Positions 24,501 to 36,100 of a stretch of 64,000 nucleotides of DNA are shown in pieces. The stretch spans positions 851,658 through 915,657 of the forward strand of contig QVOM02000053.1 of assembly GCA_003586115.2 (NCBI GenBank), read 5' to 3'. Within the stretch, counting starts at the first letter, position 1. The number at the start of each line of letters is the position of its first letter. The notes under the pieces were generated by a model. It made no database searches and was not told where the DNA came from. It worked only from the letters and a program-made list of their open reading frames with translations. Position numbers and translations under genes: made by a program. Origin of the DNA: Salvator merianae (lineage: Eukaryota > Chordata > Lepidosauria > Squamata > Teiidae).

Positions 24501-27161
24501 TCTCAAAAATGTGGAGCTTTTAACCTGACTCAGCTGTTTACGATGCAGACAGCATCTGGTTTTGAGGTTTTTTTTAGGAGCAGTTTGTATAAGGAGGATA
24601 TTCCAGCATCCTTTGCTCTTGCAACCTCAGGAGAAACATTTCTGGACTGTGGGAAAGAGAAGTCAGTGGATTCTCGTGTGGCCGGCGGTGCCCCAGAGGG
24701 AGCCGAGGCCGGAAACCGAGGCCCCGAGGGCGTCCGTCGGATGACGAAGGAAATTCCACGCCTCCAACGGAGAGAATGGAAGCAGGGTCAGCCCCAGGCC
24801 CCGAGCCGCCACCACGGGAAACACGGCTGAGCCGCAGCCTGGGCTTCGGGCATTTTTGCAAGCTCCGGTTAAACTTGTAAAGAGACCTGCACTAGGCGAC
24901 GCTTTATCTGGCTTGTGAGGAGGGGAGGAGGCAGATTAGGACATTCGCCTGCATTTGAACTGAACAGTAAGACACTGTGGGCATCCAGACATCGTTTACT
25001 TATCCTGCTATATTTGGACATCCCAGAATAAGCCGTGGGCTTATGCAACTATAGCGGAATAACTGATGTCTGGATGCAGCTTGAGTTAGGGTTGGTGAAG
25101 CATTAGTTATCCTCTTTGTCTGCGCCCAGACAGGGCCTAAATCCCGGGACGATCCTGGCACTACCGTGGGATTGCCACACGTCTTTGATTGTGCTGGACC
25201 AGTCAGAGCTTTGGCCCTGCGCATTTTATCTGGCAGCTCAGCAACCGAACCGGGGAGAAGGTGCTGAGCTGAGCTGCCCCTGGTCGCTCTGGCCGGTGCG
25301 GCATGGTTATCCTGTCTGTTCTGATGCCTTCCAAGCCCCTCTCAAGCTCCTTTGGACCTGCATCTAAGTGCACCAGTGAGGAGAGCAGCTATTCTTCGCT
25401 TTTTCCATCCATTTGCAGATCTTAATGTTTTGTAAACTTCTCTGATTCCTTCTTGGCCCTGCTGCCTCATGGGGTAGCAACGGAATCTTAAAAATCACTG
25501 TTCACTCTTATGGCTGATATCACTGCGTTGCAATTGCCTGAATTTACTTGTCACTCTCTGCCACAGATTCACTATGATGTGCATATTTTTTTTAAAAACA
25601 ACCACAGCTGATAAACCTGCACACCCTTCCCCGAATCCACTGAGATTCCAGGGCACATGGAAAAGCAGCAAGCAAAGCCTGAAAAGAGAGGAACCTCCTC
25701 GCTGGAGCCGAAAGAGTAAAGAACTTGGACAGGACGACCCAAACGGGTGTTTCTGCCGGAAGCCAAGTGCCGGGTACATCCAGTGTCCCCTTCCCACCCG
25801 CCCCCGGGAGACAAAGGCTTACGCAGGGGGAGGGATTTTCAGAAAAGGCGCTGCGGGGAGCGGGGGAATGGGAAAAAGGGACCGTGCCAAAATTCCTTTC
25901 CAAAGGAGATGCTACATCTTGGCAGGCTGAAGAAGTGCCTGAAATCCAAATGGGTGCAGAGCTGAGAGCTTGACTCTGCCCGCGCTATTCATTCATTCAT
26001 TCATTCACTCATATTTTTATATTCCTGGAGGGCTCAGGGTGGGTCACAACAGTAAAAACAGATTAAAAAGAACCACTAAAAACACATCATGGTGCCTGAA
26101 AGGGAGGGGGTCTCTTTCCTCAGCTCAAGGCCAGGATAAATAGGTGCGCCTTTACCAGTCTTCTGAATGTATATGGTGAAATTACCCGGCTGGCACACCT
26201 CAGTGGGGAGACTATTCCATAGTCTGGAGGCTACCACTGAGAAGGCCCTATCCCGAGTAACCACACCTTTCCATTCAGAGAGTTTTTATTCTTCATAAGG
26301 AAACTCCAATGACCACACTCCTTTCACACCTGCATTCCCTTCCATCTGTAGGAATGGAGCGCTGGACTCAGACTCCAAATGTGCAAAGCATCCTTGGTCT
26401 TCTTCAGCCTTCCCGCGGCTGCACGCCCATGAGAACGCGCATGCCGTTTTTCTGAAATGGAATTGCAGCTTCACCCTGACAGGCCAGGAAAGCTGAAAAG
26501 ATCTTTTGTTCCAGAAGGCAAGAACGTCTGGGCTATAAGTTATACAAACATGCTCACATTTTCTGGACCAAAACTGACTGAGCACTCTGCCTCCCGGTAC
26601 ATCAAAAGGCACTAAAATATTTCAGAAGTCTTTGTTGCTGTCTAATAAAGACCAAACTGAAAACAAAGTTGCTATTTAAAAACAAAAACAAAGCAAAGCC
26701 TCAAGTGCCACTGCTGAATCCCAAGAATAATGCTGCAAAGCCTGGACAGGATTCACAAAAATGTATCTCCTGCAGCAGGGCCTGCTGCAACAGAATAATA
26801 TCTCCAATATTTGCCACAAACCTTTTGAAGAAAACACACAGGGAGAAAAGCTGCTGGAGACAAAGCCAAAACCTCCCCCCCTCCACACACTGTCTTTTGA
26901 AGGGTTCACATGTATTCTGTGCCTAGAACTATTAGGATGCAAATCTAAAAATCTACAAGCCTTCTCTTAGCCAATAAACACAAAATACATTGTCCTTGCA
27001 GAACAAAAGGCTTGCTGGTAAAATAGCAGGAACTCTTCGTAAATAAGCAACATTCTTCCTGGCTGAGGTCACTGACTTGCTCTATTCTATTTCACCCCAG
27101 TCTGGAATTTGACAATTTAAGTATGGAAGAGTGAGGCATCACTTCGCGGCCCCACGGCTCC

Positions 27162-27196
<35 letters not shown>

Positions 27197-30100
27197 GATG
27201 TATTTGAAGCAAGCTGTTTCTGAAAAGTTTAAAGCGTCAAATTGGCCTCCTGTGAAAGCCGAACATGGAGATAATTTTAACAAATATGTTTAAGTAAATC
27301 CACGTTTGCACCGTATGTCTGCATAGTTGATTTACTACAGTTGCCAATTTTGTTCCTGACTGCCACAGGACCAAGTCTGACCGCAGTTACGAACAGCGCC
27401 TCTTTTTAAAAACGTTTGTTGGGAGGAGGAAGATCTTGGCTGTTCCAAGTTAGGTCTGGATGCCTCTATTACTAGTCCAAAGGGGGAGCAGGCAGAAATA
27501 AAGGCGTGCGGACCCCGAGTTCCTTTGCTCTGGGTCTCGCTCGGTCGCTGAAAAAGAGGAGGAATTCGACCCTCCCTGGACCGCCTGCCTATCTGTTTAG
27601 TCTGGCCACCTAGAAAGAGCCGCTGGGGAGCTTGGATGCTGAAACACAAACCAGGTCTAGCAGCAGCAGCAGCCGTGCTCGGTTGCGTCTTCCAGGGCTG
27701 GGAAGGGGCAAAAGCGGCAAGGGCAAGCAGCTGGGGTCGAGCCCCAGGGGTAAGGAGGAGCCATTTGGGTCCCAGCGGGCCGCTCCATCTCATGGAAACC
27801 TTCCGCCTAAAAAGGAAAGGGCGGCTGCGCCTCCCGGCCTCCTGCCAAGCAGGCCTCCTCTGACCGGCCAGGCGGACGCGTTTGCGCCTTCCCAATCATT
27901 TCAATTCCCACATTTCTGCCTCGGTGGAATGCTGGAAACCTACGAGCTGGGAAAAAGCAAGGACTGCTGTGGAAGAGGGCGACTCCCTGAAGTCTTTGCC
28001 TTTGCCTTTCCCTTCCTGCTCTGCCCCTTGAGTGCATATTTAATACGTTGGGAGGGGAAGGCGTAGAACTCCCCGCGTGGCTTCCAACCCGCCAAGTCTT
28101 AGAAAGGCAACGCAATAAAAGACAACAAAAGAGCGGCAACACAAACGCTTTACAGCTGCATTCAGGGACGTTGCTGGGTTTGTCTGCACCAGTATGCAGC
28201 ACCTTAGAGACTAACGGAGAAAAAGATGGTGGCGGCAGGAGCTTTGGTAGACTAAGCCTACCTCCGCAGATGCGTAGATGAGCTCAGATGTAGATTTACT
28301 GAGCCACAAAGAGAACAAACAGCTATAGCTCAGCAGGTACAGCAAGCTGCTTGGGAGGCACAGGGTCGTAGGTTCCATCCCCAATATCCCCTTACACGTG
28401 GCTCATGGGAAACCACACGGTTTGCCGTGACAAATCTGCATGGAAACTTTCATGGAATCGCTAGGACCTTGTTCGGCACTTATCTTTAGAATGGGCTGGT
28501 GGGCTGCGTGGCCGGCCTCCAGGCTCCCAAGAGGCCATGCTGCCAGTAGGCCACTGTGTCTGCATTGGATGCAGCATAGACCGGTTTAGGCAGCCAAAAT
28601 GGCTACCTGAACTGGGATACCCAGCGGTCCAGGGAGGCACACAGAAGGGCATGCGCCTCCATGGGCTGTTGTAGTTGGCGAACTCATTTAGGCGGCGCAC
28701 TAAACTGCACTGCTGGAATGGGTCTAGCATGCCGCTATGAGGGCTATGTGACACTTTCTGTGCAGGAGAGCACACCCAAGGAGGCCAGGTGGTCTTTTCC
28801 CACATCAGTAGGCTGGCCACCCTGCGCCTGAGCACAGAGACGGTTGTCACTCCGGTTAGGTTCTCACAAAGTGGCCTGATTTGCAAAAGTGGCACATTTC
28901 AAGAGAACTGACAAAACATGCGAACAGGCTGATTTGCCAACTACTTTCCACCACGAATTGCAAAGAACGGTCACCAACCTGCCCTTGCGAATACGCAAAA
29001 TCATAAAACGTAAACTTGTGAAAATCAAGAGACGGCTGAACATGAAATATTCACACTTACGGGTCTAACCCACGTGTGCTGCCATTTGCCCACTTTGCGC
29101 TCTCTGCCAGGATATTCCGAGATCGAAAAGAGAGCAACCGTCTCTCACGGACTACAGAAGGAAGCAGACACCAGGAGGCTTCGCTTCCTTTTGTCTTGAT
29201 TCTACTCAAGTGCAAAAGCCAAAGCAAGTAATGAATTCTGTCAAACTATATATCAGCGATCACATACCAATCCAAGGCGTTCTTATGTCTCAGAATTGGG
29301 GGGAAAGTCCGAAAGGGCGCCCATGAGCAAGTCTCCCAGCTTGCTAAGTTCTGTTTCTGGGCAAACTTGCTCAGAGTCAACGCCTGTTCCAACTAGAGAG
29401 AGAGAAGTGATTAAATGCAGGAGCTTCAATACGGAAGATGGTGTCCTTTGAAGCTGAGGTCTCTAAGTAATGAGCTTGGCAAAAACACGGGCAGTCTCCT
29501 TTTCTAAGGATTTAGGGCAATTATTGCTGTAACCACACAGAAGAAAAGGGAAACGCATCGTGAGATGGCAGGAGGAGAAAGAGACGCTGCATTCCACAAG
29601 CCTGGAAGCCGGTATGAAAAGAGCCCCCAAAACATCTTTTAATCGTCCTCAGTAAATTCCTTGGATAAGATGCTGCCTTCTATCTTAGCAATTTCTCATC
29701 TCCCCTTTCCAAAAGTCAAGGACGTGCTGAACAAACGGTGGAGCATTGAAGATTCCTTGAATTATTTGATTCCCTCTTGGTGCAGCTTTGGCTAGACAGA
29801 TAAGAAACACTCAAGGCACTCATTTCTTCACTCCTCGCAAACCGCTGGGGCAAATCCCTGGCATTCAATATTGTTCTCTTCAGGCTACGCTTTGGATGAA
29901 GTTCCAGCTTGCCACTCCGAAATTCAAGGCCATCAGGATGGAACGGAGGCTTTTGGAATGGGCACAACCGCCAACTGCAAAGGCTGCTGGCTGATTGGAA
30001 GCCTGGCGCTCTAGGCTTTGGGCATCAGTAGCTTTTGGGGCCTGAACTATTTCTTCATAACATAAAGACCACAATGGACTAAAAGGAGAGGTCCAAAGAA

Positions 30101-33100
30101 AGGTGGGCCACAGTGACGGGTTCAAACGACACTAAGGACACAAACCAGGCGCATTCATTTACACTCTTGGCTGGTCTGCACAGGGGCAACACCCCTGTCC
30201 AGAGGCAGCCACGTCCATTCCTCTGAACCGGGGGCAAAGGAGCGAAAATCTGGTTCGGCACGTGCTGTGGCCCCGCAGGAGCTCTTGAACTACAGCAGCC
30301 AGCATTCTGAGCGTCCTGTGCCAGCCCTGGCGCTGGGAACCACTGTTGTCTGGGAATAACCAGAAGGCTGCAGCTGAGCACGTGCGGGATGGATTGCTAA
30401 CAGACCCCCAGACCCCTCTGCAGCAGCAACTGCTGCCAGCCTCATTATAAACAAGGGACGGGAGGGAAACGCACCGAGGTGCCGCCAGTCCCAGCATCCC
30501 AGCCTGAGAGCACGAGGGCTTTGCACTAGAATATAGTGGGGCAGGAGTCCTAAGACTGATGGGGAGAAGCGTTTCGGAGAGTCACAGATTAAATACAGTA
30601 GCCAAACCCAGTTGTTTGGAAAACATCAATTGAACAAATAAACATGGGAAATACGACTATGATGCCTCAGGGACTCCAGCAGCGAGAGTCTAACCCATTA
30701 CCATAAACGCCTCTATAGGGCTAATTCTATCTCCAGCTTCTGGGGTCACGCCGCTGTGAATCACTTTCCCTGAAGTATGCCGGCAACTGCATATCCCTAG
30801 CTTGAAACACGACCGGCAAGCGGATTTTCCTTCCAAAAAATAAACTGGGCAAGAATCCTGATCCATGGTGTGGCATGCTGTGGAGCGTGATTTTGGGCTC
30901 CACAGCTTTTAGTGATCAGGAGCGGCTGCAGCCTGCTCCCAATCACGAGGGCCTCTGTGTGGTGCGGGTGCAACTCGCTAGTGAGCGCCTGCATGCTCAC
31001 TAGAGAACCGTGCGAACGGGCCCTTTGATTTAACTGGACTACTACAAACACGTTTCCGGGAAGACCTTGTCCTTGGAGGAAAGTAGGCACTTACCACAAG
31101 AGCAGCAGGTGAAGCAGTTGGTGTGATAAAGCTTCCCCATGGCTTGACACGCTTGGCTGGCCCCGTACACCCCTTTGCCACACTTGACGCAGATACCTGA
31201 AGGGAGCAGGGAGAGAGAACGTTAGGGCCCAGAAACCCTCGCAAACAGAGCGCTCGCAAAGCCTGCCCCGGAAGCACCGCCGGCGCAGGCACCGTTCCTA
31301 ACCGTAGAACAGGTACAGCACGTACCGGAAGCCGCCTGGCCGCGGCTCAGAGCACGCTTTACACGCTGCCGCTGTGACGGCTAGCGTGGGGGGCTGAGTT
31401 AGGGCTCTGCTGCCTGCGCAACGCCACCCAGGTAGAAAGGTTTGCAGATTCATAAACAGACAGGGACGTGCTTGCTCTTGTTCTGAGAGGCTTACAGTAC
31501 CTAAGGCTGCTGCTATTCTAGACAAAACTGCTTGCAGCCGGGTGGAAAATAAAACCTGGGTTTCCCTAATCCTACACCCAGCACTCTGTGGCCAGACGGA
31601 GCACCGACGGAGGTTGCAGGGACCGAAAGTGGGAAACAGCTGTCGTTTGGACGAGGTGGCCAACCCATGTGCGCAACCCATGAGTTTGCAAAGAGCCCAT
31701 TTTCATGCAGCTTCATACAGAAATGGCAGCTGAGCCGGGATCTCAACTAACATCAGCCCTGCCTCTTCTCGTCTCCATCCTCCTCGCCTTCTCCCCCCCC
31801 CAGTCCCAACGGGGACCAGCCAGCCACACCCATACTCCCATTCCGTTTGCAAGGTGTCCCCAAAACAAGTGGTTGGGCTGGCCACAGCAATGTGAACGCT
31901 CTGCGGGACTAGGTGGGGCTCTGCGTCAGGCATGGGGCACCTGCCACAGCTGGGAGCCGAATTCTGTTGTATAGAACCACGTCTTCAAGTGTAGCGCATG
32001 TAGTTGTTGGACGGTATTATATGGTATATTACGTAAATACGGCTAAACGCTCTTCAGAGAGGCTTTCCAACGGGACCAAACACGTCTTTGTGGTCTGGAA
32101 GAGTGCTACGCTCTCCGTTTCCACTTGGTACTATGAATTACTTTATAAGTCTTTGTGCATTACTCGTGCTGTTTTCTAAGCGAGGAAAAACGAGTTCAAC
32201 TTCTAAATTATCTTCATTGCTCTGTTCTGGGTACCCCCAAGCTACAGCACCAATGAACGCAGTTTTGTAGATAAACTCCCACCAGCCCTGTCTATAATTC
32301 CCACCGCTGCCAACAGTGAACCAGCCACATCCTAACTGAAATGGTTCCCAATGTTTCAAACGTTGTGATGCCAAAGGCTCAAAGAATGTGGGCCAGGTTC
32401 ACGCTGACCAGTCTGGAACTGTCTAAGCAGACAACCGCAGAGTAAAGATCAAAGTAGGTTGGGGCCTTCAGCATTTTGCGCACTGGAACATCTCCGTTCT
32501 GTTCCAGCACCGTGCAAAATGCCAATGACTGGAACGGAACACCTTTGCAGAATCCGATTCTCAGGTTTGGACTTTGCAGGGTGATCTAGAAACTACAAGT
32601 GACATCACAATTCACGCCCCCTTACTGCACAACATCCGGAAGAGATGTGAAGACACCGTTCTTGGGCCGTTCCTCGCACATCCGGTAAGCTTGTGGACAG
32701 CTTTTAAGTTGTCCACAGCAGGAACCACCCCGGGAGGTCTCAGACAGCTTCAAGACTCCTGTGGCGATGTCCAGGTGCAGGTGAGTGCACAAAGATTTTC
32801 AGATTTTCTTGAATATTTTGCTACTTAAGTGTGACTCCCTGGGTTGCCTGTGAAATTCAATATCTCCTGGTCACCTTTCAGTTACCCCAACCATCTGCCA
32901 GATTTATCTTTTATGTAACCCAAGCTCTTCTCATTACAAGGAGAAGAATGGAAATATGACTGGAATAGAAACTCAGCAATGCATGGCCAGAAATCACAAA
33001 CGAACCCAGAAGTGGAAACTGCCGCTGAGCCCAGATGCACTGCAAACTTTATCCAGCACAGCGCTGCAAGAGCACAACAGTTTGCCCAATACGCCAAAGA

Positions 33101-36100
33101 GGTTTTTCATAATCTGGAGTTGGCAGTCTCCAAGGAGGAGCAGGCAACTTGTGGCACCTTTATCCAGTGCAAAAGCACCAAGGAAACGCCAGAGCGCATT
33201 CGCCGAGAGACACGGCGACCTACGACTATCCTTGCTCAACGTCACCGCGGCTGAAGTTTTTGCTCCATGTACACCAACAGCTCTTTCGGAGTCCCCTGGC
33301 ACCTCCCGGCCACCATCTGCCCCCTTTCAGAGTCCAAGCACATCAGTGACTGACTGCTAACGTTTCAAGCGGGTGGCAGGAGCCAACGGCATTGATTCGC
33401 CTGCCTCCATCCCAGCGATGGCAGAAGTCCATTCTGCTGCCTTTTAAGCTCATTCACAAACCCTGCTAGATGCTGCCTGTGCTTAGCAGATCCCTCCGCG
33501 GGGCCCGGTCTCCCAGGAGACGCAGTGGCACGAGCAACCGCTGGTTCCATGCTCCCCCTCCCTCCCTCCTGCCCAAACCACCAGACCCGCAAATGCCTGC
33601 TGGCTAACGACTCCAACCCACCCCAACCCAAAGCCCACTGAACCGCTGTCAGGCTGAACGCTCATCTACACTAACGGACCTTCGAGATAAAGGAAAGGAT
33701 TTCCCCTCCCAAACGACAGCTAATAAAATAGGCGTCTGGGTTTCCCTGGGTAAGTTTTGGGAAACCACCGGGCACTTAGCACCGTCTAAAGCTCTTGTTT
33801 TCGGACCGTTAAAGGCAAAACGATTTCGTTTCATACTTAGGCGCTAAACACTTTTGCCATTTTAAGTAACGTGGCTTTGAGGCCACGGCAGTTTCACATC
33901 GCAGGACGGAACCGAAATGACTGCTAGCTGGACAGGGCTGGCGGAACTGCTTCCGTTTTCTACCAGGGTCAGGTTCCTAGAAAAACCCCATGAATTTCAG
34001 AGGGGTAAAACAAATTCACTATGCCTGAGGGAAAACGGGGCTGGGGGAGATGCTTCAGAAACTTCCAAATAAAAAGCAGGCGGAAAATGCTTTCTAAGGA
34101 CCCAAAAGTTATTGGCACAGAGGGGCAACTGACTGAGGCTCCCTCAGAAGAGCCAAAATCAGCAGGCCGCACCTTCCAACTGGCCACAGGTCAGCAGGGT
34201 CACGGCACACAAATGCTGGATCTCAGAACCGTAAAAAACGCCGGAACTCTGAACAGAGCAATGCTGGCAGGCTTAAACATCAGACTGCAAAGAGGAGCTC
34301 TGCTGGATCTGGCCCAGGCCCATGCAGGCCAGCCTCCCAACTCACCCCAGTGGGCTTTCTGCTGCCCACCGGAACCCCAAGACCCCTTCCCCGGTCTGCC
34401 ACGGAGCGCTCAGAGCCCCCCCAGTTCACAGAGGCCACTGGGGTTCTTCGTCCCAGCACGCATCTCTCCACATTTGCCCGCCCTGCGCTCCTTAAAACCT
34501 TCTCTTGAAGCTCCGTCCACCCGGACGACCTCCCTGGGAGACGCGCCTGCTCGCCTGCTTTCTTCCAGGCCATCCGCTGCCTGAAACCTCCCAAGGCAAG
34601 AAGGAAACACAGTAGCTTTTGGCTGCTTGCTAAACGTAACCGATCTGAAAGTTAAGGAGGGCTGGGTTTTTTTATTTATGTATTTTTTTACTGTTTTGAT
34701 GAGTTGCAGCCTCTTTTCCAGAGCTTTCTGGCTGCCGTTGCTGCCACTGCTGCTGATTCCGTGTCTGATTAAATACAGAATTGCAGAAATATACGAAGGA
34801 ATACTGGCCGGAGTACGGCCGCGTTAGAGTTACGGCACACTTCACTGATGCGCCCTGCTGGATCACAATCCAGGTGGTCCAACGTGCGGCAGCCTGCCGA
34901 AACCCCTGCCGAGACACCAAGGCTCCTCCGGGCAGAAACGGAGTTGTTCTTGTGGGCCAAGCTGTGCAACTGCACCAGACACCCGATTCACTCGGAAACA
35001 ACCCAAATTAAACTTAAAAATCATTTCTTTACATTTAATATATTTAATCTCTCTCGCCTTTTTCTTTACAAATTCATCCCCATTCTTTTTCGCTACTTTG
35101 TATTCCAAGCTCTTCATTCTGTATTTCACAAACCGTCTTGGTTCTGTATATCCCTTCTCTCGCACGAAATTATCTATTGCCCTCAACTGAAGCCAATCTT
35201 GTTCCCCTCTGGCGGGTTCTTCTGCCCTGTTGGGTCCTCTGCCCTTTATCCGTGGCACACATCCACTAGGATGGGGCCAAAAGACTTGCAAAGGGGATAA
35301 AAAATAAAGGTCAAAAAATTCTGCCACCTGTTTAACGTTCCACATAGCCTGTTACTTAATGAGTTCACCTCACTGCACAGCCCTACGCTACTTTCCTTCT
35401 ATTTTTAGCCCTCCCCCCCCCCTTTAATTTTACACTATTTTGCATTTCAAGAAAGCCTTACTGGACTGTTTGATTTCAAAGGTGTTATATATGCCTTTGA
35501 ATTCCCTGCTATTATTTCGCACGATTCATCTGAACCCAGCGGCAGCCTCTGGCTTTAAGTCCGGGTGTTTGCGCCCCACGGCTGTTTGCGGTGCCTCCGG
35601 GCCTCTGCATTGCGAGGTTGGGCCTGGCTTTCATCCCTCATTGCAAGTGGGCACCTTGACCCACCAGGAAAGGAGGGCTACAAATCCGTGGAGCTGTGAA
35701 CAGCACAAAATTGCAGGTGCTTCTAAACTGCAACTGAAAGTTACAGTAGCGCCTGGGTGGGAAAAGACACACACACACACACCCGTGATGCCAGCCAGGG
35801 ACCGTTCATGAATGCTGCCCGAGTTTCCTCTCTGATCAACGCCTCCACCTTTCTGCAGGTAAGGACTCCTACACAGAAGAATTCTCTGGGCCAAAAACGA
35901 GGGCTGACGCATCCTTCCCTGCAGCACTTCAGCCTGCGGAAGCAGGTTCCTGGCTGGGTACAAAGTTTCGCAGTCACTGGCGGCCGCATCATCATTTATC
36001 GGTGACTTGATTTTCACAGGCTACGGACCATTATAAGCTCAGCCAGAAGCCTCTCTCGTCACAATTTCCTAAGAACTGGGGGCAGAGATACGACTTAAAC

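Larger units (their letters stand above)
20319..31094 (-). other. WTIP: WTIP intron 2
   Basis: A 10.8-kb intron between coding exons 2 and 3. It carries LINE tails (23,107-23,265; 25,987-26,280), a palindrome (24,981-25,077), an (AC)n tract, a GC-rich stretch near 27,600-28,100, a tRNA-like SINE at 28,322-28,395 and a MITE-like palindrome at 30,255-30,400. No nested coding gene is recognisable. Confidence 0.7.

Noticed and set aside
28322..28395. Possible functional tRNA gene
   Set aside because: Only A- and B-box-like blocks remain and the cloverleaf stems do not pair. It fits a SINE head better.
31095..31196. Apparent single-base frameshift in WTIP exon 2
   Set aside because: Seen on a first pass at a G-run. 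The overlapping translated frame shows four Gs (ATGGGGAAG), which restores the frame, so the gene is intact.
33000..33360. 134-codon + frame in WTIP intron 1 as a gene
   Set aside because: No recognisable domain, low-complexity Ser/Pro/Arg content and no splice or promoter context.
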